This document shows, in pieces, positions 12,001 to 18,890 of a stretch of DNA of 64,000 nt. The stretch's first letter is position 1. Every line of letters begins with the position of its first letter. The stretch spans positions 98,698,180 to 98,762,179 of the forward strand of contig CM069441.1 in NCBI GenBank assembly GCA_035610835.1. Reading direction: 5' to 3'. The notes beneath the pieces are model-generated. The model had not been told where the DNA came from and searched no databases. It was given only the letters and a program-made list of their open reading frames with translations. The position numbers and the translations under genes were made by a program. This stretch comes from Ophiura sarsii (taxonomy: Eukaryota; Echinodermata; Ophiuroidea; Amphilepidida; Ophiuridae).

Positions 12001-15000
12001 ACCTTAATTTTACGTTTCGCCGATGCCAGATGACCAGATGACGACTGGTGAGATCACTCAAAATATCACGCTCAGTTCAATGGTTAGTCCAATCAAATAT
12101 TCATATAATCTATTCTCATTAATATTCAAACGGTGATCAAAACTTCTCATTTCTAAATTTCAATATATTTGATCACCAGAAAAACCAGGAACATGTCCTG
12201 TCATCCCTGGGGATTTCTTCGGCGCCTGCGTTGAATTATGTCAGAGTGACGAAAGTTGTTTAGGAGATCAGAAATGCTGCTCTATTGGATGTGGCCATGC
12301 TTGTATTGATGCTATTCATGGTAAGTCTTTATTATGTAGACACCAACTTTGACAAAATTATCTGATATGAATATGAATTTTATGTTAATATTGAAATACA
12401 GATCCAATTTTGTAGTGAGTCATATAAGATTTCACTAAACAACTGTTAGAATGTAAGCGATATTGATGTTGGGTGTGACATTTCTAAATGACATTTTGCT
12501 TAATCAAAAATCTATTTTACTGATCAGCGCAAATTATATACAAGGGTATAAAAGCAGTTACTTTATTGAGGATACATCGTTTCCATATTATAGTATAGCT
12601 GCCTTGTCTTCTATACTGAACGCCATAACTTTGCTTTTATATCATCCTTTTGATAGAGGAATTACTTATGGCCTCCTTCCAGCCATTACCTGATCGTTTA
12701 ATGACTAATTGATCTCTTAACTTTTTTTATCTAATAGAACCACCATGCCCAGGCGATGTTCCCCATGTGCAATGTCTTGTGAATCCGTGTGAGTATGCTT
12801 CGTGTCCATCATATCCAGATGCTAGGTGTCACGTGGACCGGTGTGGCACGTGCACATCGAAATTTGTCGATGTGGATGGCAATGTTTTGGACTGTAAAGG
12901 TAGGTATTTGCAGCAGTTGCAGGATCATTTGTTTGTATTCACTTCAGTTGTCTCTCTTTCAATAACCTTTAATGTTGATTACACCACCCTGTCGTCGGGT
13001 GTTTACTATATTTGACCCCTAAAGCGATGGAACCACATTTGAACCACCACGGAAAAACATTTTAGCAATGGATGCGTGTACATGTATTTAATGTACATTT
13101 ATATGATCCCGTCCGTAACTTGTGTCCCAGGACCATAAATAGATTTATTTCGTCTTGGCGCCCTCAACGGAATAAATCGCAATAACACTGACAAAATAGT
13201 TTAAGAATGTAATTGTTATTGTTTAAGCTAGTGACCATCCTTATTTTTACCTCCACAACCACCAACCCCCTGAGTGTTTTGACATTAACACTAGTTAATG
13301 AATATAATTTCAGCGGTGTCAAAATATAAACACTTGTGGTCCTGGGACACAAGTTGCGGACGGGATCAGATGTATGCTATATAATGTACATACAAAGCTT
13401 ATTATGTATACTTGTAAGCAACCAATCACCTCCTTGATCACAGGACAGTACCTTAACAGTACTACAGGAACACCATAGTAATAGCTTTCGTCGGATTGGT
13501 CTGTAGAACCGATGGTTTCCTCCAGTATCATCCAAACAAAAATCATCTAAATAGTGGCACAATACCAAGAATCAACATGATTTTGGTTTTCTAGGTTTCG
13601 AGCCACAACCTCTTTTTACCACGACATTTATTAATATAGGTATATAAATTAATCTTATCATTACTTTATATAAATTAATCTTATCATTACAGAAGATCAA
13701 AACGCGTGTTTGCACAGAGGCAAGGAATACAGCACAGGGCAATATCGTGATGTTGATGACGGATGCAATATCTGGTAAATAAAAAACTACAAGTAGCCAA
13801 TAGCATGTTTAGTATCATTAGTGTCTATAGGTTTACTTATAGGTCTCCATAATCATGGAAAGACCGAAACTGAAAAATATCCCACCCGTCAACAGGAAAA
13901 ACGTGATAGCTTCAAGGTGGAAGAAATACGTGGATACTACCTCGAGATGATGATAAATTACAAAATGAAGTGAATATTTTGAATTAAATAATGCTTTTAT
14001 ATAACACATGTGTAAGTTAACATCGTTATAGGGTGCTTTTTGAATAATAAATTATAAGCTTCCTTCTTTCGCAAAATTTGATCATATTTTGATTTTTTTC
14101 TCTCTCCATCTCACAGTGTATGTAGCGATGGTTGGAGCTGTACTACAGACAAATGCGGTAAGATTCAACTTAGATTCAATGACATCAGACATATCTATTT
14201 TAAATTAAGCCTCACAAGTTTAAGATATGAACAAGTGCATTCCATGAATTGTAAACACATATTTTCCTTTATTAGCGTATACTACGCTCGTCTTATTATT
14301 CATTCAATATTTCATTGTCATTATGACAATTAATTAATATATAGTTATTGTCTTTCTTTACATGTATATGACCTACTTCGTGGTGACCATTGAAATACTG
14401 CAGATGTGTAAGTAACAGTTTTATATTTCCTATACCATATTTTGGTGTTCATTTTTAAAACAAATTTTAACAACAAGGTCTCATCGAGAGCATCAACGGT
14501 TTTCATAGTTTGATCTGCACCAAATAGCCTGATAATCTGGATTATTAATAAATTATAATATCTTTTTTGTTATCGTTTGTAAAAATGATATCCTTATCTT
14601 ACCCTTTCATTATTGCAGAAATATGGTTGAAGCTACTGTGGTCCTCAATGGAAATTATGCAGACATCATAGATAAAGAAGATCTTTTCATACAGTGAGTG
14701 TTTAGCAAAGCAGAGAAAACATTTCAATTGCATTTGGATCTATTTAAAGGCATTTTCTATTCAACAAATTGTGCATTGCTAGTAAATATTTAAATAAATT
14801 ACCGTGATAAACACAGTTATAAAAGTGTTAAAGCAATAGCTGTCCATGGGATTTAAGGCAACATGAACGTAACAAAATATGTGACATATTCTTAAGTTTC
14901 CAATAAAGCAGGTACAAACTAATTACGAGTTTCTTGGTTATCCAATAACTATATAACGTAGTGTTCACGTCATCCAGATGTTAATCATTCTTATCTTGAC

Positions 15001-18000
15001 AATTTAAAGTTAAGAATTCATACAATATTCATTCGATGGTTTGATTTATTTCAGCAAATTCAAATCTGACGTATCAAAGACCTTTGGAATACCAATCAAG
15101 AACATCAAATACGTCTGGGTAAGTGAGATGAATTCTTCGCTTAGGTAGGAATGGTTCACTATAGTCTCAAAAAATACTCCATTCATGTTCACAATATAGG
15201 TGCGAACCTGTTTTCAACCGACACCATGTTTGGAGTCTGCGTTATACCTCAATGTCAAATTACTATTAATGTTTAACCTGGCGTTATCCATCCAATGTTG
15301 AATATGTCCCTCCGCGTGGATCTACAATATCTATCTTGTTCACCGTGAATAAAATTTAGAGGCAATATATCCTCAATTGAACCCTTATGTTTTGAGTCAG
15401 ACTAAACATGCTAAATAGGTCTATACCTAATTTTCAGATCATGGTTAGCTTGGCTGTTTTGTACGTACCTCTATATAGTGTTGGGTGTAGTCCTTTGTGA
15501 AACTTCCACTTCGTCTATTCCTAATCTTTGCATTCCCTTTTTTTCATTCGAAAAAACGTATGGTCTTAGTTTCTAGCATGTATAGTTCACCAATCTCCCT
15601 TCTCACGTCCCGTCCCGTTTGCCAGTTAAAAACATTTTGTCTGTGTATTTGTGGTTACAATCATATGATTTGACGGTTAGATGTATCGATCGATGGGTTT
15701 GAATAATAAATTAAAGACGGGTCAATAGTATTTTAAATAGGCCTAACATGAATTAATTGGTGTTTTTTTACAATAACTGTACTTGTAGGTATCGCCTGGA
15801 AGCATCGTGGTGGATTTTGTGTTAGTTGAGGATACAAAATCAGGACAAGGATTAGCTGATGTAGTAGATGAAATGAAGACTGAGGTAAACTTCCTTTATT
15901 CATTTAAACTTGCTTGGTTTGAATATTGCCTTATAAGTGCTCTTTCACTTCCGCCCAAATGTAACTGCTTACCCTGATTACGTAAAAGTAGAAACTAATG
16001 ATCATAACGAACTGTTTTTACACAAATTTGCTTATATATATATATTTTCATATAAAAAAACCCCTTGTAAATAATATGTAAATATCGCATTTAAAGAGGT
16101 TACTTGATAATGTTGATACATTACCAAGTAATTTGGTATAAACAAGTACACAGCATAGGCCTTTTACGTAGCTTATTATTGAAATATAAAAAAGTATAAG
16201 CAAAAATGACTTCTTAAGCAGCATACTGTATACATAGTAGTGATTCTGCGAGTTTATAATTGTTTTCGTTATGATTGTCTGTTTAACCAAAGGTCGAAAA
16301 GGGAAGATTCACCGTGGTATTCATTGATGAGGAATATGTCGCTAAACCCGATTCCTTCAGTGCACATATGCCTTATGCTTCCACTCCTAAACCCGATCTG
16401 GGAGATGGAGACGGTGGCAAAGTGGCATCATTTTCGACTGAGTTGGTCATCATAATCATCATTGGAATGGTGTTGATTCTTGTATTGCTCATTGTTGCTG
16501 TCGCAGTGGTAAGCACTAATTCCTAAGATTTGTTTTTGCATAAGGACGCCCTCATGAGAATTAAGATTCTTGAATATATACATTTTTGTTATCACTAAAT
16601 ACTCTGAATGTAATCTATTCATGTTCCTATCATTTAATAAATTAAATTTGCGTGTGATAAAGATTCTAGCTAAGATCAAAAACTTGCATTTTACTACATA
16701 ATATTATAATGTTGTGTAGATGAGCAGTTTTCAACAATTTCATGAAAGTATATATATTATTATTTCGATGGAAACAATCAATTTTTGTATGTCAGTATGA
16801 CCGATGGTTTATCTAAAAAGAGTAGAATTTACCTCACCTTAAATTTGAATATGATTTTTGTTGTTAATTTCAGGCACGACGACCAAAGACAATACAATCA
16901 GACAAGGTAAGGCAGCTCATAATAAAACAATGAAAGAAATATTTCATACAGCGATGTAACTAGGGCTATTATATTTCAATGTTATGGCCATATGACATGT
17001 ATGGTAAGGGATTTGACCAAAAGGGTATTAAACAATTATTTGTCTATGTTATCTAGTTTAAATTATCCATGTAATAGTAAGGTGCGTTTAATTAATGCTG
17101 TTCATTTTCATGGCGTTTTTATCATTCCATGGTCAAGTTGATTAATTAAAATCAATATTGATCGTTAATTGATGTCGCATAGTCCAGTTAATTGCTCATG
17201 CAAAGTTAAATTATAAAAACTGCACTTAGGATATTCCTCGCAAAAGTGCCCGTTCTAGCTCTGTTGATTTCAGATTCAAACTTTTGATAGCCAAGTAGAC
17301 ATTCCAATCAATATTCTTAAACAGTTAAGAATGTTTAGGCAATTCTCATTGGTTCACAGAGAAATCGGCGACATTTTTATCAGACAATTTAACACGGCGT
17401 ACATTAATGAGCGTGACCACCCGCGCGCATTGCGTGGTAACTTAAGTTTTCTGCCAAAACTCGCACTTCTGCCGTGCGTCTACTGCGATTTTTCAGAGTG
17501 CTTATGCGACGCATTACGCCGACGCATGTTATACTCACTGCACAGGATTTGATGACTATGTTTTGGGGTTATTCGATATCAACAGGTGAAAAGTTGACAA
17601 ATGTGGGCAAAAGGTACAATCTAAAAACAATACCTTTATTCTCTAATTATCATTTAGTTAAATTTGACAATTTGCATGCGAATTGTTAAACACTGGTCAT
17701 GGATATTGCTTTAATCGAAAATGATTTATCGTATTTCAACATTTTTATTCCTCAAATTGCCATATGTATTATACACAAGAAGTAAGACTATGAAATACTA
17801 CATAATGATGTTCTTACAATTGTCTAAACTTCTTGTACCTCGACCATTCCTATATGTATCCCGTGCCCACCCCAATACTTCCCAGGTGTCTAAACAGACT
17901 AAAAGCGCTTGAATTAAGCTAAACTTTTTGCAAAGGTAAAACCCTAAATTATCCCCGTCCATACTCTTTGAATTTCCAATTGTTAGCGAATGGCGATTAT

Positions 18001-18633
18001 TTATACACTTTAGTGGCAACCTTACTCGACCTACTGTTCATAATTATTAAGGGGATTCTCTTGGTTTATTCACGGAGGGAAATCAAATTCAAATAGGAAA
18101 TTCCTTAGTGCTAAAGACATGCTGTTTGCATACATTCGACTTTTGAAACGGTATGTAAAAGTAATCTTCATAACACCTAATAAAATGACAACTCACATCT
18201 TCTTTATGATTGGTTGCATAAATCCTTAATTATTAAAGGGTCTGGCCGTGAAGAATGAATAATAACAGAATACCTTTAAAGAGTTTGCCTCAGATAAACC
18301 ATAAATACTTTTCCAGTATTTATGGATAAACACTTTTCCAGTATTTATGGATAAACACTCGCATGCATATGGAATCATCAGCTTTAGTGGTTTAGTTACC
18401 AAATTTAATCTAAGAAGAAGAGAAGTGCGCTCTTGTTGCAACGCATTGCCTACAATGCTTACTCCCATTCTCAAACGCTGCCAAACGTTTCTGAGACAGA
18501 TCTGTCATCTTCGTCCAAATTATGTTTTTTCACTTTACAGCACGTCCTTAAGTTCAAGGACGACACCTCTTCCACAAGTTCTGGAGAAAACAATAAGAAG
18601 TTCACAGGTGAAAATGACTACCAAACGGCCTAG
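1..18633 (+). CDS. Gene 1: multi-WAP, SEA-like, single-pass membrane protein (multi-exon, 5' partial)
   Basis: The coding exons listed below join in one frame from the left edge to the TAG at 18631-18633. Order: 27 WAP domains, a Cys-rich module, a VWC-like module, a SEA-like domain, a transmembrane helix, and a tail of roughly 40 residues that begins ARRPK. WAP domains are 8-Cys folds best known as serine-protease inhibitors and antimicrobial modules (SLPI, elafin); that a protein with so many copies inhibits proteases is inference. The helix followed by basic residues predicts an extracellular WAP array anchored in the plasma membrane. All WAP exons are phase 1-1, which explains how the array could grow by whole-exon duplication. 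The start codon and signal peptide lie upstream of the window. Total domain number is a minimum, and recent near-identical copies make assembly errors possible. I recognise the architecture but no named orthologue. Confidence 0.8.
427..570 (+). CDS. WAP exon B1
   Basis: Acceptor TTCTAG before 427, donor GTAAGT after 570; 144 bases, phase 1-1. It encodes [12 protein letters not shown] and onward with eight Cys. The usual CCSNGCGH core is changed to CCFNGCEH, a variant shared only with B2. The Ile-rich stretch just upstream that reads like a signal peptide is intron. Confidence 0.85.
702..833 (+). CDS. WAP exon C1
   Basis: C-class WAP exon: 132 bases (44 codons), acceptor AACTTAG, donor GTAAGT, phase 1-1, eight Cys. 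It opens [10 protein letters not shown] and lacks the PG that precedes the first Cys in the A, B and D classes. Confidence 0.85.
971..1172 (-). repeat. Intron segment inverted relative to other array copies
   Basis: In the C-D intron of the first cassette this ~200-base segment reads as the reverse complement of 2856-3050 and 4740-4940, while both flanks (TTTGGTAG to the left, GACCCTATTTGGTGG to the right) stay collinear. Confidence 0.85.
1341..1484 (+). CDS. WAP exon D1
   Basis: D-class WAP exon: 144 bases, acceptor CACTTTTAG, donor GTATAG (a weak consensus), phase 1-1, eight Cys, opening [12 protein letters not shown]. It has GTCAEEC where the other D copies have GTCVEEC. Confidence 0.83.
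1785..1928 (+). CDS. WAP exon A2
   Basis: A-class WAP exon: 144 bases, acceptor TTTTCCAG, donor GTATGT, phase 1-1, opening [12 protein letters not shown], eight Cys. It begins the second cassette of the tandem array. Confidence 0.87.
2276..2419 (+). CDS. WAP exon B2
   Basis: Matches B1 with offset 1849, including the CCFNGCEH variant, so the first two cassettes are the youngest duplicate pair. Acceptor TTCTAG, donor GTAAGT. Confidence 0.85.
2551..2682 (+). CDS. WAP exon C2
   Basis: 132 bases, acceptor AACTTAG, donor GTAAGT, phase 1-1. Reads the same as C1, including the EDQAGSC segment. Confidence 0.85.
2813..2830. repeat. G homopolymer in the C-D intron of cassette 2
   Basis: A run of 18 G. 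The matching place in cassette 3 (4681-4719) is a longer G/A tract, and in cassette 1 it is absent. Length may be unreliable in the assembly. Confidence 0.9.
3219..3362 (+). CDS. WAP exon D2
   Basis: 144 bases, acceptor CACTTTTAG, donor GTATTG, phase 1-1, eight Cys, with the usual GTCVEEC. The non-GTAAGT donor is shared by the D exons of the array. Confidence 0.83.
3662..3805 (+). CDS. WAP exon A3
   Basis: 144 bases, acceptor TTTTCCAG, donor GTATGT. It ends MAATQ where A1 and A2 end MATTR, and shares this ending with A4. Confidence 0.87.
4152..4295 (+). CDS. WAP exon B3
   Basis: 144 bases, acceptor TTCTAG, donor GTAAGT, phase 1-1. It has the standard [10 protein letters not shown] core and an RGRSKC segment, unlike B1 and B2. 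Confidence 0.86.
4427..4558 (+). CDS. WAP exon C3
   Basis: 132 bases, acceptor AACTTAG, donor GTAAGT, phase 1-1; same protein segment as C1 and C2. Confidence 0.85.
5114..5257 (+). CDS. WAP exon D3
   Basis: 144 bases, acceptor CACTTTTAG, donor GTATTG, phase 1-1. Nearly identical to D2. Confidence 0.84.
5557..5700 (+). CDS. WAP exon A4
   Basis: 144 bases, acceptor TTTTCCAG, donor GTATGT, phase 1-1; pairs with A3 by its MAATQ ending. Confidence 0.87.
6047..6190 (+). CDS. WAP exon B4
   Basis: 144 bases, acceptor TTCTAG, donor GTAAGT, phase 1-1. It reads [10 protein letters not shown] where B1 to B3 have [11 protein letters not shown]5 has the same change. Confidence 0.86.
6322..6453 (+). CDS. 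WAP exon C4
   Basis: 132 bases, acceptor AACTTAG, donor GTAAGT. The intron behind it runs directly into a B-type intron, with no D or A exon between. Confidence 0.85.
6631..6774 (+). CDS. WAP exon B5
   Basis: 144 bases, acceptor TTCTAG, donor GTAAGT, phase 1-1. It follows C4 directly; the frame is kept because the missing exons were also phase 1-1. Confidence 0.85.
6904..7035 (+). CDS. WAP exon C5
   Basis: 132 bases, acceptor TAACTTTAG, donor GTAAGT. It reads EDQVGSC and DDELCP where C1 to C4 read EDQAGSC and DDEVCP, so it is an older copy. Confidence 0.85.
7227..7370 (+). CDS. WAP exon D5
   Basis: 144 bases, acceptor TTTCTAG, donor GTATTA, phase 1-1, eight Cys, opening [12 protein letters not shown]. 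Its introns are diverged from the young array. Confidence 0.84.
7616..7759 (+). CDS. WAP exon A5
   Basis: 144 bases, acceptor CTCACTACAG, donor GTACGC (weak), phase 1-1. Opens [12 protein letters not shown] with eight Cys. A-class by sequence and position after a D exon. Confidence 0.83.
8130..8261 (+). CDS. WAP exon C6
   Basis: 132 bases, acceptor TATATCAAG, donor GTATGT, phase 1-1. Reads [14 protein letters not shown] and onward with eight Cys. It follows an A exon directly, so no B exon exists in this older cassette. Confidence 0.84.
8396..8433 (+). pseudogene. Relic 3' end of a WAP exon inside an intron
   Basis: The bases read [11 protein letters not shown] followed by FM, which is the end of a C-class WAP exon (C6 reads [11 protein letters not shown]) with the seventh Cys changed to Arg. 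There is no upstream half and no donor GT in frame, so this looks like a dead fragment of a duplicated C exon. Confidence 0.6.
8524..8667 (+). CDS. WAP exon D6
   Basis: 144 bases, acceptor TTATTACAG, donor GTGAGT, phase 1-1, opening [12 protein letters not shown], eight Cys; GICVEEC replaces GTCVEEC. Confidence 0.85.
8991..9143 (+). CDS. Divergent WAP exon G
   Basis: 153 bases (51 codons), acceptor CAATCGCAG, donor GTAAGT, phase 1-1. All eight WAP Cys are present, but the core is [11 protein letters not shown] rather than CCSNGCGH, and the inter-Cys loops are longer ([14 protein letters not shown]). It belongs to none of the A to D classes. Confidence 0.83.
9355..9498 (+). CDS. WAP exon H (A/B class)
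   Basis: 144 bases, acceptor ATTATTTCAG, donor GTATTA, phase 1-1. Reads [18 protein letters not shown] and onward with eight Cys and the [10 protein letters not shown] core. Confidence 0.85.
9727..9858 (+). CDS. WAP exon I (C class)
   Basis: 132 bases, acceptor TATATCAAG, donor GTAGGT, phase 1-1. Reads [14 protein letters not shown] with eight Cys. The H-I-J order repeats the class order A/B-C-D. Confidence 0.84.
10203..10527. mobile_element. Pogo/Tigger-like inverted-repeat fragment in a WAP intron
   Basis: CAGTCCAACCTAGATTATCC at the left and a related inverted TCCGGATAATCGGGGTCC at the right enclose further TTATCCGG motifs (10232, 10247, 10490). Tigger-type elements carry such TATCCGG ends. 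No transposase reading frame is present. Confidence 0.4.
10577..10720 (+). CDS. WAP exon J (D class)
   Basis: 144 bases, acceptor AATTTCAG, donor GTAGGA, phase 1-1. Opens [17 protein letters not shown]; the core is [10 protein letters not shown]. Confidence 0.84.
10803..11221. repeat. Fold-back element with CCCGGGGTAGACC repeats and a CCCTAA tract
   Basis: The left end (AGCGATGGAAATACCCACAT) is repeated inverted at the right (ATGTGGGTATTTCCATTGCT). Inside are short repeats with CCCGGGGTAGA and GGTTGGTCGACTTAG units on both arms, and CTAACCCTAA repeats at 11091-11131. Confidence 0.75.
11091..11131. repeat. Interstitial telomere-like (CCCTAA)n
   Basis: About six CCCTAA units with one CCTAAA variant, within an intron. 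It is far from any chromosome end in this window. Confidence 0.85.
11552..11680 (+). pseudogene. LINE C-terminal fragment
   Basis: Reads [20 protein letters not shown], which resembles the last part of CR1/L2-like reverse transcriptase proteins, then GCGCTATATAAATA, a typical 3' tail of such LINEs. The GDxAFSxxGPxLWN part is missing, so it is deleted inside. Confidence 0.4.
11733..11876 (+). CDS. WAP exon K
   Basis: 144 bases, acceptor TTTATACAG, donor GTAATT, phase 1-1. Opens [17 protein letters not shown], with eight Cys. It is diverged from all earlier classes. Confidence 0.83.
12030..12047 (+). CDS. Possible 18-base linker microexon
   Basis: An AG before 12030 and GTGAGA after 12047 frame 18 bases that keep phase 1-1 and would add DDQMTT between WAP exons K and L. 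The acceptor lacks a strong pyrimidine tract, so this may be chance. Confidence 0.25.
12180..12320 (+). CDS. WAP exon L (last WAP domain)
   Basis: 141 bases (47 codons), acceptor GATCACCAG, donor GTAAGT, phase 1-1. Reads [16 protein letters not shown] with eight Cys; the core is [10 protein letters not shown]. Confidence 0.84.
12738..12899 (+). CDS. Cys-rich module exon after the WAP array
   Basis: 162 bases, acceptor TCTAATAG, donor GTAGGT, phase 1-1. Reads [18 protein letters not shown] and continues with seven more Cys in a C-x4-C-x8-C-x4-C-x2-C style pattern, ending DGNVLDCK. Similar short modules accompany protease-inhibitor domains in invertebrate secreted proteins; I cannot name the family with certainty. 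Confidence 0.78.
13082..13390. mobile_element. Fold-back element in the intron before the VWC-like exons
   Basis: ATGATCCCGTCCGTAACTTG and AGGACCA on the left recur inverted on the right (CAAGTTGCGGACGGGATCAG). The centre holds GGCGCCCTCAACGGAATAAA, also seen near 10912 in the previous fold-back, so the two share an internal module. Confidence 0.6.
13640..13692. repeat. Tandem duplication ending at a splice acceptor
   Basis: ATAAATTAATCTTATCATTAC occurs twice, the second copy ending in the AG used by exon 13693. The first copy lacks that AG. Confidence 0.75.
13693..13774 (+). CDS. VWC-like module, first exon
   Basis: 82 bases, acceptor CATTACAG, donor GTAAAT, entering in phase 1 and leaving in phase 2. 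It encodes a Cys followed by a Tyr-rich strand and ends in DDGCNIC, completed by the next exon. The DGCNxCxC motif is typical of single von Willebrand C and pacifastin-like modules. Confidence 0.75.
14117..14157 (+). CDS. VWC-like module, second exon
   Basis: 41 bases, acceptor CATCTCACAG, donor GTAAGA, entering in phase 2 and leaving in phase 1. It encodes [14 protein letters not shown]. The small size is supported by exact completion of the split Cys codon from the previous exon. Confidence 0.75.
14404..14407 (+). CDS. Candidate 4-base microexon (ATGT)
   Basis: ACTGCAG precedes and GTAAGT follows the four bases. Without it, joining 14157 to 14619 gives TAG in about 18 codons; with it, the SEA-like frame opens as D-V-N-M-V-E-A-T. 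Only an exon of length 1 mod 3 can repair the phase. Confidence 0.5.
14619..14693 (+). CDS. SEA-like domain, exon 1
   Basis: 75 bases, acceptor TATTGCAG, donor GTGAGT, phase 2 in and 2 out. Encodes [18 protein letters not shown] and onward: a beta strand and the start of a helix, as at the N-terminus of SEA domains. Only this frame is open; another has an early TAG. Confidence 0.72.
15055..15118 (+). CDS. SEA-like domain, exon 2
   Basis: 64 bases, acceptor TTTATTTCAG, donor GTAAGT, phase 2 in and 0 out. Encodes [14 protein letters not shown] and ends KYVW, the first helix and second strand of the predicted fold. Confidence 0.74.
15789..15884 (+). CDS. SEA-like domain, exon 3 with GSIVV motif
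   Basis: 96 bases, acceptor ACTTGTAG, donor GTAAAC, phase 0-0. Encodes [19 protein letters not shown] and a helix. GSIVV matches the G-SVVV type sequence at which SEA domains cleave themselves in mucins; cleavage here is inference. Confidence 0.75.
16293..16508 (+). CDS. SEA-like domain end, stalk and transmembrane helix exon
   Basis: 216 bases, acceptor AACCAAAG, donor GTAAGC, phase 0-0. Encodes the last strand ([12 protein letters not shown]), a Pro/Gly/Asp-rich stalk, and a hydrophobic run of about 25 residues ([19 protein letters not shown]) that must be a membrane helix. Confidence 0.82.
16874..16906 (+). CDS. Cytoplasmic tail exon 1
   Basis: 33 bases, acceptor TTAATTTCAG, donor GTAAGG, phase 0-0. 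Encodes [11 protein letters not shown]; the basic cluster right after the helix sets the orientation (N-terminus outside). Confidence 0.7.
17320..17680. mobile_element. Single copy of the GAGAAATCGGCGACATTT repeat family
   Basis: Lies in the last intron of gene 1. It contains GAGAAATCGGCGACATTT, the GTGCGTCTACTGCG and AACAATACCTTTATT segments that recur at 29414-30262 on both arms of a fold-back. Its GC-rich middle stands out from the surrounding AT-rich DNA. No reading frame of note. Confidence 0.55.
18297..18360. repeat. Short tandem duplication in the last intron
   Basis: ATAAACACTTTTCCAGTATT and following TATGG repeat in tandem with a period of about 25 bases, less than 200 bases before the final acceptor. 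Confidence 0.7.
18541..18633 (+). CDS. Cytoplasmic tail exon 2 and stop codon
   Basis: Acceptor TTCACTTTACAG, phase 0, 30 codons and TAG. Encodes [12 protein letters not shown] and a Ser/Asn/Lys-rich tail ending NDYQTA. The YQTA end has no motif I can name. Another exon could lie in the 1.6 kb intron before it, but phase does not demand one. Confidence 0.65.
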   Translation, partial: HVLKFKDDTSSTSSGENNKKFTGENDYQTA

Positions 18634-18890
18634 TCTGCATAAAACCGGACCATTGAAGAACATCAAAAATAGCAACGGAGAGTTACCATAGCTGTGTTGT
18701 AAACATGATAAATACAGAACATTATTAGACTAAGATATTGTGAAGATGAAATGACAGCTCTCCCATATATGTCTTATGTCTGTATGTCAATACTAATTTT
18801 CTGAAGAAATAACAACAATATTGATAAATGGATACGAAATATATGTATATATTGCACCCAATAAACACATGTTGATCATGTCTTGTAAGT
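18634..18890 (+). promoter_or_regulatory. Gene 1 3' UTR and candidate poly(A) signal
   Basis: After the stop codon the first clear AATAAA is at 18860-18865, about 230 bases downstream, followed by a TG-rich stretch (TGTTGATCATGTCTTG). This would give a short 3' UTR. Confidence 0.5.

Larger units (their letters stand above)
14694..16292. other. Introns between SEA-like exons, no further gene seen
   Basis: Three introns (14694-15054, 15119-15788, 15885-16292) with AT-rich sequence and a TA microsatellite near 16030. I see no repeat boundaries or other coding signal. Confidence 0.5.
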
